DNA from: Cetobacterium ceti
GTDB lineage: Bacteria > Fusobacteriota > Fusobacteriia > Fusobacteriales > Fusobacteriaceae
Assembly (NCBI RefSeq): GCF_900167275.1
Contig: NZ_FUWX01000005.1
Span: forward strand, 186,001 to 250,000
Direction of reading: 5' to 3'
DNA length: 64,000 bases
Of the stretch, positions 8,127-17,515 are shown piece after piece (the stretch's first letter is position 1; the number at the start of each line of letters is the position of its first letter). Under the pieces are notes generated by a model, which was not told the DNA's origin, made no database searches, and saw only the letters and a list, made by a program, of their open reading frames with translations. The position numbers were made by a program, and so were the translations under genes.

Positions 8127-9282
8127 GTCTTAAGGCCTCCACAGTCTCCATTTTTCCAGCTCTATAGGCAGGAAATATACTTGATAATAATATAATGATA
8201 ATATTTGCTAAAACTATAATACCTATTTCTTTAATAGAAATATCAACTGGTACCTTTGTTAAGTAATAAATACTTGTAACCTCGGCTATGGAATAATTTT
8301 TTATATACCAAAGAATTCCTAAGGATAAAGCTTCTCCTATAATAATACCACTTCCTCCTAAAAATATTCCCTGAAGTAAAAATATCTTCATAATACTTTT
8401 ATTTGAAAATCCCATAGATCTCATTATTCCTATATCTTTAATTTTTTCTCTAACAAGCATATTAAGTATTACCCACACAACAAATCCTGCAATTATAACT
8501 ATAAGAGAAAATACTAAAATCATAACTGTTTTTTCTAGAGAAAGAGCAGATAATAGATTTCTATTTAAATCTCCCCATGTTCTATTAAAAATTCCATATT
8601 TTTCATATATAATTTTAGAAACATCTCCAGCCTTATATGGATTATTTAACATTACATCTAAAGAATTTACTTTATCTCCTGAATAAGTTATATACTGAGC
8701 TGTTTTTAAAGGTATTATAACTAAACTTGTATCATAATCATAATATCCACTTTGGAAAACTCCCTCTATTTTCAAATCATAAGATTTTCCCTCAGAAGAT
8801 ACCAATGTAATTTTATCTCCTATATTTGCTCCTAAACTTTTATATAGTTCATTTCCAATTAACATTCCCTTATTATTACTAGGATCAATAGTTCCTTTTA
8901 CAATTTTTTTATTTAAATCCATTGCTTTTTCTGCAGCTTTTAAATCTAATCCCTCTACCTTTACTCCAGAAACATAATCTCCAAATATTCCCTTATATTT
9001 TATAATCCCTTGTGTTGATATTTTAGGAACCACTCCCTTCACATCGGGAATTTTTTCTATTTTTTGAGAAAGATTTTCATAATCTCTAATCTCTCCTCTT
9101 CCTAAAACTAAAACATGACTTGTCATAGATAAAATACTATTTATCATATTTTTATCCAGTCCATTGGCTATTCCAATAGAAACTGTTAAAACTGTAACTC
9201 CTATTGCTACTCCTATTGCAGCAATTAAACTTTGTCTTTTCTTTTCAAATATATGTTTTTTTGCAATAAAAAACTCTAACAT
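8119..9282 (-). CDS. lolC: LolC/LolE-family ABC permease
   Basis: MacB/FtsX-fold permease, 387 aa. A signal-anchor helix (residues about 18-42, [21 protein letters not shown]) is followed by a periplasmic MacB_PCD domain (about 45-240) and three C-terminal membrane helices with the FtsX block, including [19 protein letters not shown]. Only one such gene lies next to lolD, so it may act as a homodimer (LolF-like), or the partner lies elsewhere. It follows recQ by 2 nt. Confidence 0.85.
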   Translation of the reverse strand: MLEFFIAKKHIFEKKRQSLIAAIGVAIGVTVLTVSIGIANGLDKNMINSILSMTSHVLVLGRGEIRDYENLSQKIEKIPDVKGVVPKISTQGIIKYKGIFGDYVSGVKVEGLDLKAAEKAMDLNKKIVKGTIDPSNNKGMLIGNELYKSLGANIGDKITLVSSEGKSYDLKIEGVFQSGYYDYDTSLVIIPLKTAQYITYSGDKVNSLDVMLNNPYKAGDVSKIIYEKYGIFNRTWGDLNRNLLSALSLEKTVMILVFSLIVIIAGFVVWVILNMLVREKIKDIGIMRSMGFSNKSIMKIFLLQGIFLGGSGIIIGEALSLGILWYIKNYSIAEVTSIYYLTKVPVDISIKEIGIIVLANIIIILLSSIFPAYRAGKMETVEALRHE

Positions 9283-9284
9283 TA

Positions 9285-11180
9285 TTACTCCTTCTCAAAA
9301 AGTATTTCGTTTAAAATATTTCTTAATTTATTATTTTCAATATCTAATTTCAAAACTTTCTTTAATCTTTCTAATTTTATCTCATTTAAAAAACTTTCAT
9401 TTTCTTTTTCTATATTTTCATTTATTACTTTTAAAAACATCTCTCCATAATTTTTAAACTTTTGATTTCCAATACCTTTTATTTTCAACATATCCCATCT
9501 ATTTTTAGGTTTTTTCTCTGCCATTTCAAAAAGGGTTAAATCTGAAAGTATAATATAAGGAGCTACATTTTCCTTTTCTCCTATTTTTTTTCTAAGTTCA
9601 ACCAATTTCTCAAAAGTTTCATCCTCATAGAAATCAAATATTATTTTTTCATTTTTTCTTCTATAAACTCCCTTAATATTCTTTAAAACTTCCATGGCTT
9701 TTTCAGTTAATTTTAAAATGGGATAACTTCCTGCATCTTGAATTAAATATTTTTCCAAAATTAGATAGTTAATAAACTCTTCTAGCCACTCTCTTTTATC
9801 TTGAGAAATAATTCCAAAAGTTGAAAGTTTATCATATTCCTTTCTCTCTATTTTACTATCTTTTTTTCCAATTAATATATTTACTAGTGTTGATATTCCT
9901 ATTTTTTCTTTGGCTCTTCCCACACAGGAAAAAACTTTTTGGCCAGGTTCTGTTAAATTTTCCACTTCCTTTAAATTTTTACAATTTCCACAATTACCAC
10001 AATAATTTTTTATAATTCTATTACCAAAATATTTTAATATATATTCCCTATAACAACCCTCTGTATAGGCATAATCCTCCATTATTTTTAATTTTTCTCT
10101 TTTCTCTTTTTTTAATAAATCATTTGTTTCCTCATTATTTTCTATTAAAAATTCTTGAGTTCCTAGATCCTCTTCATTAAATAAAAGTATAGCTTCACTT
10201 GGGGCTCCATCTCTTCCACCTCTACCTGCTTCTTGATAATAGCTTTCCAAATCCTTTGGAATATTCCTATGAATAACATATCTTACATTGGATTTATCTA
10301 TTCCCATTCCAAAAGCATTTGTAGCAACCATAACCTTAATATTATCTTTTAAAAATTCTTCTTGGGTTATTTTCCTATCTTCATCATTCATTCCCCCATG
10401 ATATTTTCCAACATTTATTTTTTTCACAGATTTTAAGTAAGAATATAAGCTATCTGCCTCTTTTCTTGTGGAAACATATATTATCCCAGATTTATTTTTA
10501 TTTCTCTCAATATATTTACTTATAAAAGCTTCTGGATTAACTCCCCTTTCAACTTTAAAAGTTATATTTTCCCTATCAAAATCATCTACATAAACATAGG
10601 GACGTATCATTTTTAATTTTTCAATTATATCCTCTCTTACCTTTGTTGTTGCTGTGGCTGTAAGAGCTAGAATTAGTGGTCTTTGATTTATTTTTTCTAT
10701 AAATTTAGGTATTTCTAAATAACTCTTTCTAAAATCATGTCCCCATTGGGATATACAATGGGCTTCATCTACAGCTACTATTGATATTTTAATATCCCTT
10801 ATAAGTTCTATAAATTTTTCATTATTTAATCTTTCAGGAGCAACATATAAAATTTTTATATTTCCACTTTTTAATCCTCTTACAATATTTATATATTCAT
10901 TTCTATCAACTGTAGAATTTAAAAATCCTCCTTTTATTCCTAAAATTTTTAAAGTATCCACTTGATCTTTCATAAGAGAAATTAAAGGAGATATAACTAT
11001 TGTTATTCCTTTTTCTAAAAGAGCTGGTATTTGATAACAGATGGATTTCCCTCCACCTGTACTCATAATTCCTAAAGTATCTCTTTTATTTAAAATTCCT
11101 TCTAAAATATATCTTTGTCCTTTTCTAAATTCATCATATCCATAAATATTTTTTAATATATCTAAAGCTTTATTTATCAT
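9285..11180 (-). CDS. recQ: ATP-dependent DNA helicase RecQ
   Basis: SF2 3'-5' helicase for recombination and repair, 631 aa. Motif 0/I is MSTGGGKSICYQIPALL near residue 40, with the DEAH box AVDEAHCISQWGHDFR near 135. Helicase motif VI (YYQEAGRGGRDG) is near 318. The RecQ zinc site follows with Cys residues in GCYREYIL and CGNCGNC (about 375-405). A C-terminal HRDC-like segment lies near 535-600 (MLKIKGIGNQKFKNYG). It is first in a string with lolC/E, lolD and hpf. Confidence 0.93.
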   Translation of the reverse strand: MINKALDILKNIYGYDEFRKGQRYILEGILNKRDTLGIMSTGGGKSICYQIPALLEKGITIVISPLISLMKDQVDTLKILGIKGGFLNSTVDRNEYINIVRGLKSGNIKILYVAPERLNNEKFIELIRDIKISIVAVDEAHCISQWGHDFRKSYLEIPKFIEKINQRPLILALTATATTKVREDIIEKLKMIRPYVYVDDFDRENITFKVERGVNPEAFISKYIERNKNKSGIIYVSTRKEADSLYSYLKSVKKINVGKYHGGMNDEDRKITQEEFLKDNIKVMVATNAFGMGIDKSNVRYVIHRNIPKDLESYYQEAGRGGRDGAPSEAILLFNEEDLGTQEFLIENNEETNDLLKKEKREKLKIMEDYAYTEGCYREYILKYFGNRIIKNYCGNCGNCKNLKEVENLTEPGQKVFSCVGRAKEKIGISTLVNILIGKKDSKIERKEYDKLSTFGIISQDKREWLEEFINYLILEKYLIQDAGSYPILKLTEKAMEVLKNIKGVYRRKNEKIIFDFYEDETFEKLVELRKKIGEKENVAPYIILSDLTLFEMAEKKPKNRWDMLKIKGIGNQKFKNYGEMFLKVINENIEKENESFLNEIKLERLKKVLKLDIENNKLRNILNEILFEKE

Positions 11181-11296
11181 CCCTTACTTCCTATTTTTTC
11201 TTTAAATTTTATCATATTTATATAATTTATATTCATTTTTTTTTATTTTAATAGTAGAATATATATACTTATCTTTTTTTATTGGAGGAAATATTA

Positions 11297-12334
11297 ATGA
11301 ATCTCATTACAGTTGAAAAGTTGCTTAAGGAAAAGAACTTCACCTTAATCGACGTTAGAACTCCTGCGGAATTTGCTGAAGAGGGCATTCCAGGAGCTAT
11401 AAACATTCCTTTACTTTTAGATGATGAAAGAGTTGATGTAGGAACAGCCTACAAGCAAGTTTCACCTGAAAAAGCTAAAGAATTAGGTATTGAAGCAATT
11501 GCAAAAAGATTACCTATTATTTTTAAAGAAGTTCAAAAAGTTGCTACAAAGGGAAGATTGGTTTTCTATTGTGCTAGAGGTGGAATGAGAAGTGGTTCTA
11601 TTGCAGCTCTTTTTACAGCCTTAGGATATAAATGTTGGAAGCTTGAAGGAGGATATAGAGCCTATAGAACTCATATTTTAGAAGCTATTCCAAAATTAAA
11701 TGAAAATGTCAAATACATTATATTACATGGTAAAACAGGTATTGGAAAAACAAAAGTTTTACAAAAATTAGAAGCTAAGGGGTACAGTGTTTTAGATCTT
11801 GAAAAAATGGCCGATCATAAGGGATCTTTTTTCGGTGCTCTTTGTGAAGCAAGACCTCAAAGTCAAAAAAGATTTGAATCTTTAATCTTTGATTACTTAC
11901 ATAAAAATTCTCCTGAATATGTTTTAGCTGAAAGTGAAAGTAAAAGAATTGGAAATGTTTATGTTCCTGAATCTGTTTTTACATCTCTTTCAGAGGGAGA
12001 GCATTTAATGCTTGAAACTTCTATAAAAACTAGAGTTGGAATTATTATGGAAGATTATGCCGATGCAAATAAAGAGGATATGTTAAAATGCATTGAAAAA
12101 GTAGGAAGATATGCTGATAAAAAAGATTATGAATTTTTCTTAGGTTTATTCAATGAAAATAAACTAGAAGAACTTTCAGAAATTTTAATGGAAAATTATT
12201 ATGATCCTTTATATCAAAAAAGTATCGATAAATATTCCTATGATTTAGATGTTAAGTATGAAACTATTGATGAAGCTGTAGCTCAAATAGAGGTCTATTT
12301 AAATAACAAAGGAATTTTCCCAAAAGAACTATAA
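11297..12334 (+). CDS. mnmH: tRNA 2-selenouridine synthase
   Basis: MnmH (SelU/YbbB) converts 2-thiouridine of tRNA wobble uridines to 2-selenouridine using selenophosphate, via a geranylated intermediate. Length 345 aa. The N-terminal rhodanese domain has the active Cys in VFYCARGGMRSGS (near residue 92). A P-loop GKTGIGKTKVL is near residue 145. The frame extends to a TTG at 11282, but GGAGG at 11284-11288 serves the ATG at 11297. Its presence implies that the organism makes selenophosphate (SelD), which is not in this window. Confidence 0.93.
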   Translation: MNLITVEKLLKEKNFTLIDVRTPAEFAEEGIPGAINIPLLLDDERVDVGTAYKQVSPEKAKELGIEAIAKRLPIIFKEVQKVATKGRLVFYCARGGMRSGSIAALFTALGYKCWKLEGGYRAYRTHILEAIPKLNENVKYIILHGKTGIGKTKVLQKLEAKGYSVLDLEKMADHKGSFFGALCEARPQSQKRFESLIFDYLHKNSPEYVLAESESKRIGNVYVPESVFTSLSEGEHLMLETSIKTRVGIIMEDYADANKEDMLKCIEKVGRYADKKDYEFFLGLFNENKLEELSEILMENYYDPLYQKSIDKYSYDLDVKYETIDEAVAQIEVYLNNKGIFPKEL

Positions 12335-12367
12335 AAAAAAGCCTATCAATAAAGATGGGCTTTTTTC
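12333..12367. terminator. Bidirectional terminator between mnmH and the EamA gene
   Basis: AAAGCCTATC / GATGGGCTTT, a stem of about 10 bp flanked by A and T runs on both sides, placed between convergent genes. Confidence 0.75.
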
Positions 12368-12373
12368 ATTAAT

Positions 12374-13264
12374 TTATTTTTTATTTTTTTCTAAGGCCAC
12401 TGGAATAATTATCGCAGTTAATATTAAAATTATTCCTACCCATCTAATTAAAGATGTCTGTTCATGTAAAACAATTACAGAACAAAGAGTTGCCACAGGA
12501 AGTTCAATAGATCCTAGAATTGAAGATAATCCTATTCCAACAATAGGTACCCCTATTGAGAAAAATACAGGTGGAATTACATTTCCAAATAGTGCTAAAG
12601 GAATTCCATATTCAAATTCAACAAATAATGAAGCGTTTCCTGTAAATAAACTTTTGTAAAATACAATAGTTAAAAATATTGTTGCTCCTGTGATCATCCA
12701 AGCACTTCTTTGAATAGGATTAACATTTGTAACTACCTTTCCATTTACATACATGAAAACACAATAACAAAGTGCTGCTAATATTCCAAATAACAATCCC
12801 ATTGGATTTATATTAAATCCATCTATTAGTACATTTGAAGCAAGTAAAGTACCCCCTATTAAAATTACAAGAGCTATAACTTTTTTCTTTTCCATCAATT
12901 TTCTATCTAAAATACATTCTATTATATTTCCTATCCAAGTAAATTGAAACAATAATAGTATTGCCATTGAAGCTGATAAATATTGTAAAGACTTATAATA
13001 GACTATACTTGTACAAGCTGTAGAAATTCCTGAAACCATTAAAGTTATCGCTTCTTTTTTTGTAAAATTAAGTTTATATTCCTTATCACTTAATTTTTTA
13101 AATAATATAAATGCCCAAAGTAATAATGCACCTAGTAAAGCTTGAGCAACTGAAACTTGTCCTAGATTCATTCCAGCATCATAGGATTTTTTTACTATTG
13201 TTGATAATACTCCGAAGCTCATCCCTCCAAGTAAAACAATCAAAACACTAATTCTTTTGTTCAT
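12374..13264 (-). CDS. EamA/DMT-family transporter
   Basis: Drug/metabolite transporter superfamily protein of 296 aa with about ten predicted membrane helices in two EamA repeats (residues about 5-140 and 150-290). It begins LIVLLGGMSFGVLSTIVKKSY, the usual opening of this family, and ends in a short lysine-rich tail. The substrate cannot be told from sequence. It is a single gene with a terminator shared with mnmH. Confidence 0.85.
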   Translation of the reverse strand: MNKRISVLIVLLGGMSFGVLSTIVKKSYDAGMNLGQVSVAQALLGALLLWAFILFKKLSDKEYKLNFTKKEAITLMVSGISTACTSIVYYKSLQYLSASMAILLLFQFTWIGNIIECILDRKLMEKKKVIALVILIGGTLLASNVLIDGFNINPMGLLFGILAALCYCVFMYVNGKVVTNVNPIQRSAWMITGATIFLTIVFYKSLFTGNASLFVEFEYGIPLALFGNVIPPVFFSIGVPIVGIGLSSILGSIELPVATLCSVIVLHEQTSLIRWVGIILILTAIIIPVALEKNKK

Positions 13265-13364
13265 ACTACTCTCCTTATCCGTATTAATTGACTATAATTA
13301 TAACATAAAATTAAAAAAAAATGCACTTTTCATTAGTTTTTTTTAATTTTGTAGGTAAAACAAA

Positions 13365-13410
13365 AGCCCAAGAAATTTTAAATTTTCTTAACTTAACCTT
13401 TCTTGGGCTA
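13365..13410 (-). terminator. Terminator after the 5S rRNA gene
   Basis: Minus strand: AGCCCAAGAAA pairs with TTTCTTGGGCT across an AT-rich loop, followed by TTTGTTTT. It lies about 25 bases beyond the 5S 3' end, which itself is followed by a T run. Confidence 0.75.
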
Positions 13411-13432
13411 ATTTATTTTTATGTAAAAAAAA

Positions 13433-13552
13433 AGCTTGGCAACTTTCTATCCTCCCAGGGGGCTGCCCCCCAAGTACTTTCGACGTTTACGAGCTTAACT
13501 TCCAGGTTCGGAATGTTACTGGGTGTACCCTCGTAGCCCTTGCTACCAAGCT
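13433..13552 (-). rRNA. rrf: 5S ribosomal RNA
   Basis: Minus strand AGCTTGGTAGCAAGGGC... with the conserved internal CCGAACCTGGAAGTTAAGC and the closing helix AGCTTGGTAGC/GTTGCCAAGCT. Length is about 120 nt, typical of 5S. No 16S, 23S or tRNA lies nearby, so it is an isolated copy with its own promoter (13558-13586) and terminator. Confidence 0.95.
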
Positions 13553-13557
13553 TAATC

Positions 13558-13586
13558 ATTATACCTTAATCTTCATCTTTTGTCAA
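13558..13586 (-). promoter_or_regulatory. Consensus promoter of the solitary 5S rRNA gene
   Basis: Minus strand TTGACA (13581-13586), 17-base spacer, TATAAT (13558-13563): a perfect sigma70 consensus. The predicted transcription start is close to the 5S 5' end at 13552. The -35 box and most of the spacer lie inside the last codons of the upstream Cys-rich gene, whose stop is at 13566. Confidence 0.85.
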
Positions 13587-13877
13587 TATATTTTTTCCAT
13601 ATTTTTCTTTTATTTTTTCTTCCATTACTCTTTCAATAACTGTCATCATTTTCTTTTGTACATGATCATAACCTACATCTTTTACATGGGGTAAAATGCA
13701 ATTTGAACAATCCTTTACTCCTCCAGCTGTATATTTAAAATTTCCACCACACTCTTCCCCTAACATATATAAAGGACAGTAGCAAAATAAACAGTTAAAC
13801 TCCTCAGGATTATTCACCTTATGACAAGGAAAAAATTCACATTTTTTATTTTGGTTGAACTTATAATTCATACTCAT
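13566..13877 (-). CDS. Cysteine-rich small-domain protein (COG2158-like)
   Basis: A 103-aa protein with about nine cysteines and a His-Cys pattern (CEFFPCHK, CLFCYCPLY, CGGNFKYT, CSNCILPH) followed by a charged helix. It resembles the small metal-binding 'cysteine-rich small domain' family, often found near cobalamin genes in clostridia; that link is from memory and the function is unknown. Its ATG overlaps the sfsA stop by 4 bases, with AAGGGGG upstream. Its 3' end doubles as the 5S promoter. Confidence 0.8.
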   Translation of the reverse strand: MSMNYKFNQNKKCEFFPCHKVNNPEEFNCLFCYCPLYMLGEECGGNFKYTAGGVKDCSNCILPHVKDVGYDHVQKKMMTVIERVMEEKIKEKYGKNILTKDED

Positions 13878-14602
13878 TTTGTATCCCCCTTATTTTCTTC
13901 TATTAATATTTTTTTATCTGAATAAAATAATTCTCCCTTTTTATTTAAAACTATTTGAATTGGATAAATTTCTATTCCTTTATCCATAGCTTCATAAAAA
14001 AGTTTTGAAAATTTTTTATCTACTTCCCACATAGGTTCAAATATATCCGATTCTCTAAATATTAATAATATTACTCCTGCTCTTTCACCATTTTCTTTTA
14101 TACACATAAGTTCTTGTAAATGTTTACAAGCTCTAGTACTTGGAGAAGCAGGGAAAGTTGCTCTTCTATTTCTAGAAAGAGAAACTCCCTTTGATTCTAA
14201 CCATATATTTTTATTATCTTTTTCAATTAAATAATCTAAACGACTTTTACCATATTTTACTTCTGCTTTTACTTTTTCGCACTTTCCAAAAGGAGATATA
14301 CTCTCATCATTTAATATTTTATCAGCTATTCTTCTTTGAAAAGATGCATTTATCAAAACACACTGATCGTCCTCAGTTATTGAAGCTATTAAATCCCACT
14401 GTGTTTTTCTTTTCCCATCCATCTTAGCTCTTCTTATCATAACTTTACTTCCAGGAATTAACAGTTCTGTCAATCTTCCTGTGTCATGAACATGGGCTAT
14501 TATCTCTTCTCCTGAATCTAATCTTATATGACTTATAAATCTATTAGGTCTTTCTAAAAAAGTTCCTATTTCATCTATTTGTATATCTAGTAATTTTTTC
14601 AT
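13874..14602 (-). CDS. sfsA: SfsA family protein (sugar fermentation stimulation)
   Basis: SfsA, 242 aa, an OB-like N-terminal region plus a restriction-endonuclease-like core. Family blocks visible: RFISHIRLDSGE, HVHDTGRLTELLIPG near residue 37, KSRLDYLIEKD and WLESKGVSLSRN near 130-145, and FPASPSTRACKHLQEL. The D...E.K arrangement fits the nuclease fold. Its biological role is poorly defined. It is sandwiched with overlaps between yqhQ and the Cys-rich gene. Confidence 0.92.
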   Translation of the reverse strand: MKKLLDIQIDEIGTFLERPNRFISHIRLDSGEEIIAHVHDTGRLTELLIPGSKVMIRRAKMDGKRKTQWDLIASITEDDQCVLINASFQRRIADKILNDESISPFGKCEKVKAEVKYGKSRLDYLIEKDNKNIWLESKGVSLSRNRRATFPASPSTRACKHLQELMCIKENGERAGVILLIFRESDIFEPMWEVDKKFSKLFYEAMDKGIEIYPIQIVLNKKGELFYSDKKILIEENKGDTK

Positions 14603-15504
14603 TAGTAAACTTCCCTTGCATTTTCCACATTTTCATTTAGTGCTACTTTTAAAGCTACAATAGCAACTTCTAATTGCTCCATATCAGGTTCCTTTGTTGT
14701 TATCTTTTGTAGCCACATTCCTGGAGCAGCTATCATTCTAACCCATAATTTATCCAAATGTCTACTGGTATATCTTTGTATTTCATAGGCTATTCCTGCA
14801 ATTATAGGCATAAATAAAATCCTTAAAACAACTCTAGTAAATAATTTCATATATATTGTACTAGGAGGAGGTAAAATAAAATCTAAAGCTGAAAATACAA
14901 TAATTGCTATTAACATTACAATTAGTAAAAAGCTTGTTCCACATCTAGGGTGAAGAGTGGTATACTTTTTAGCATTTTCTGGAGTTAATTCTAATCCTTC
15001 TTCATAGGTATAAATAGATTTATGTTCTGCCCCATGATATTGGAAAACTCTTTGAACCTCCTTTGAAAAAGAAATAATCCAAATATATAATACAAAGAAT
15101 AATAATCTCAAAGCTGCCTCTAATAAATTGGCATGTAATCTATCATTTTTAAATAAAAATCCTCCTAGCAGAGATGGAACAACTATAAAAAGTCCTATTC
15201 CTAAAGCTAAGGATCCTATTGTTGTAAGTACTGCTTCCTTATGAGATAGTTGTTTTTCCTCTTCCATTTCCGATTGATTAGCTGAAAATGTAAGCTCTTT
15301 AATTCCCATTACTAAAGAATCAAAAAGCATAACAGCCCCTCTAAAAAATGGTATTTTACTTAATTTTCCTCTATTTTTAGATATATATGTTTTTTTATAT
15401 ACTATTTCACCATCAGGTCTTCTAACTGCTGTAGCTAAAAGGTCTTGACCTCTCATCATAACCCCTTCTATAACAGCTTGTCCCCCCACATTTTTATTTG
15501 CCAT
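14602..15504 (-). CDS. yqhQ: DUF1385 membrane protein, YqhQ family
   Basis: YqhQ/DUF1385 protein, about 300 aa. The signature MANKNVGGQAVIEGVMMRG is at the very N-terminus and the FQYHGAEHKSIYTYE block is near residue 165. Four or five membrane helices are predicted. Function unknown. The GTG at 15513 is in frame, but the ATG at 15504 is better spaced from AAAGGTGG and matches the family start. Confidence 0.88.
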   Translation of the reverse strand: MANKNVGGQAVIEGVMMRGQDLLATAVRRPDGEIVYKKTYISKNRGKLSKIPFFRGAVMLFDSLVMGIKELTFSANQSEMEEEKQLSHKEAVLTTIGSLALGIGLFIVVPSLLGGFLFKNDRLHANLLEAALRLLFFVLYIWIISFSKEVQRVFQYHGAEHKSIYTYEEGLELTPENAKKYTTLHPRCGTSFLLIVMLIAIIVFSALDFILPPPSTIYMKLFTRVVLRILFMPIIAGIAYEIQRYTSRHLDKLWVRMIAAPGMWLQKITTKEPDMEQLEVAIVALKVALNENVENAREVY

Positions 15505-15527
15505 AAATTCCACCTTTCAAATCTATA

Positions 15528-15556
15528 TAAAATTGGGAGAGTTTAACCTCTCCCAA
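15528..15556 (-). terminator. Terminator of the nucleoside ABC transporter operon
   Basis: Perfect 9-bp stem TTGGGAGAG/CTCTCCCAA with a 6-base loop, followed on the minus strand by TTTTATAT. Confidence 0.8.
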
Positions 15557-15584
15557 TCTCATAGTACCATATTTTATTTAAATA

Positions 15585-16466
15585 TTAAATAGTATTTTTA
15601 TCATATGGTTTTCCTGAAGCACTAGGTGCCACAGCTTTTCCAACTACTCCTGCCAATGCAAGTAAAGTTAATATATATGGAGTCATTTGAATAAATTGAG
15701 GAGGTATAAAAGTTACATACTGCTGCATTAATGTTTGAGCAGCATCTGCAAATCCAAATAATAAACTTGCAAATATAACTCCCTTTGGCTTCCATTTCCC
15801 AAATACTAAAGCTGCAAGAGCTATAAATCCTCTTCCAGCAGACATTTCCTTTGTAAATTGTGAAAGAGCTCCTATTGCTAAATAGGCTCCTCCAATTCCC
15901 GCTAGAACTCCTGACATTGTTACTCCAAAATATCTAATCTTATATACATCAATTCCTACAGTATCAGCAGCTAAAGGATATTCTCCAACAGCTCTTATTC
16001 TAAGTCCTGTTATTGTTTTATATAAGAAATAGTTTGCCCAAATTGCAAGAATATAAATAAGGTATGTTATTACAGAAAATCCAAATAACATTGGTGCCCC
16101 AGTTACTATTGGAGTATTTGCCGATTGTTGAAATAAAACTCTTAGCATAAATACTGTAAATCCCGAAGCAAAAAGGTTTATTGCTATTCCTGATACAACT
16201 TGATTTCCCTTATACTTTATACTTATTACTCCATGGATAAAGGCCATTATACCTCCTGCTACAGCTCCACCAATCAATCCAATTACCCAACTACCTGTGT
16301 AATAAGAAACTACAGCTGAAGCAAAGGCACCCATTAACATCATTCCTTCAAGTCCTATGTTAACAACTCCTGACACCTCTGAAAACATTCCTCCTATGGC
16401 TGTTATTAGTATAGGAGCTGCCTGCCTTAATGTAGCTAAAATTAAACTAATTATTATAGTATGCAT
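15585..16466 (-). CDS. nupQ: Nucleoside ABC transporter permease (NupQ/YufQ type)
   Basis: BPD_transp_2 family permease, 293 aa, about nine membrane helices. Typical blocks: GVVNIGLEGMMLMGAF near residue 35, the RAVGEYPLAADTVGI loop near 180 and GRGFIALAALVFGKWKP near 235. It overlaps the first permease gene by one base. With the two-domain ATPase it forms the membrane part of a BmpA/RbsC-like nucleoside importer; a substrate-binding lipoprotein is not in the window. Confidence 0.88.
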   Translation of the reverse strand: MHTIIISLILATLRQAAPILITAIGGMFSEVSGVVNIGLEGMMLMGAFASAVVSYYTGSWVIGLIGGAVAGGIMAFIHGVISIKYKGNQVVSGIAINLFASGFTVFMLRVLFQQSANTPIVTGAPMLFGFSVITYLIYILAIWANYFLYKTITGLRIRAVGEYPLAADTVGIDVYKIRYFGVTMSGVLAGIGGAYLAIGALSQFTKEMSAGRGFIALAALVFGKWKPKGVIFASLLFGFADAAQTLMQQYVTFIPPQFIQMTPYILTLLALAGVVGKAVAPSASGKPYDKNTI

Positions 16467-17515
16467 TATATCTCCTCTCCTTTTTTAGCAGCCTTTTCAA
16501 GCCATTTTCTTATCATGTTATCTGCTGCTATTAACAATATAATAATAGCTTGAATCATAATAACAATTTGACTTGGAACATTTGTATTAAATTGCATAGC
16601 TCTTCCACCAACTCTAAGAGCTGCAAAAAGTATTGCCGCAAGAAGTGTTCCTACTGGAGTATTTTTACCTAATAATGCAACGGCAATTCCATCAAAACCA
16701 TAGGTTGCTGTTATTCCTTGCTTATATGAAAATTGTCCTACTCCACCTAAAACTCTTTCTACTCCCCCAAGTCCAGCTAAAAATCCTGAAATACCTAAAA
16801 CAAGTACAATAATTAGTTTTACATTAATACCATTATTTTCTGCTGCACTAGGATTATATCCCACAGCTTTAATTTCATATCCTAAAACTGTTTTTTCAAG
16901 AATAAACCATACAATAACAACAGCAACTAAAGCTAATATAAATCCATAATTAAGAGGAACATGTATATCTAATAATTTTCCTAATCTTGCTGCTTCGATT
17001 ACAGGAGGAGTTTGTGGATTTGTTCCTGGAGCCTTTAAAGGATAATTTAAACAATATTGTTCAAAACTCATAGCTATATAGTTTAACATAATTGTAGAAA
17101 TAACCTCATGTATTCCCAATTTTGCCTTTAGTATCCCTGCAATTCCTGCCCATATAAATCCTGCAAATCCACCTACTATTAAAATTACAACGGGGTTACT
17201 TATAAATACATTGGTTATAAATCCTCCAATGGCTGCAGCAGTAAGTCCAGACATCATCATTTGCCCTTGAGCACCGATGTTAAACATTCCACCTCTAAAA
17301 GCAAATAATACAGCTAATCCAGTAAATATCATTGGTGTAGCTTCTAAAAGAGTTCTTGCTATGGCTCTTTCCCCTGAAAAAGCTCCAGAGAATAGATATC
17401 CATAAGCCTTTGCTGGACTCTCCCCTAAATATCCAATAATTCCAGCTCCTATTAATAGAGCAACTAATACTGCTACAATTGGTACTAATACATTTATCAC
17501 TTTATTTTTAATCAA
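16466..17515 (-). CDS. nupP: Nucleoside ABC transporter permease (NupP/YufP type)
   Basis: BPD_transp_2 family permease, about 349 aa, eight to ten membrane helices. Conserved blocks are FRGGMFNIGAQGQMMMSG near residue 75, IKAVGYNPSAAENNGINVK near 220 and GFDGIAVALLGKNTPVG near 275. It overlaps the ATPase gene. The frame begins with a GTG at 17524 that is part of GGGTGG; the TTG at 17515 is 5 nt after that site and I prefer it, though either is possible. Confidence 0.86.
   Translation of the reverse strand: MIKNKVINVLVPIVAVLVALLIGAGIIGYLGESPAKAYGYLFSGAFSGERAIARTLLEATPMIFTGLAVLFAFRGGMFNIGAQGQMMMSGLTAAAIGGFITNVFISNPVVILIVGGFAGFIWAGIAGILKAKLGIHEVISTIMLNYIAMSFEQYCLNYPLKAPGTNPQTPPVIEAARLGKLLDIHVPLNYGFILALVAVVIVWFILEKTVLGYEIKAVGYNPSAAENNGINVKLIIVLVLGISGFLAGLGGVERVLGGVGQFSYKQGITATYGFDGIAVALLGKNTPVGTLLAAILFAALRVGGRAMQFNTNVPSQIVIMIQAIIILLIAADNMIRKWLEKAAKKGEEI

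Noticed and set aside
13321-13536. Plus-strand 71-codon frame over the 5S region
   Set aside because: It lies antisense to the terminator and the 5S rRNA, which are supported by sequence and structure; no ribosome binding site or family match.
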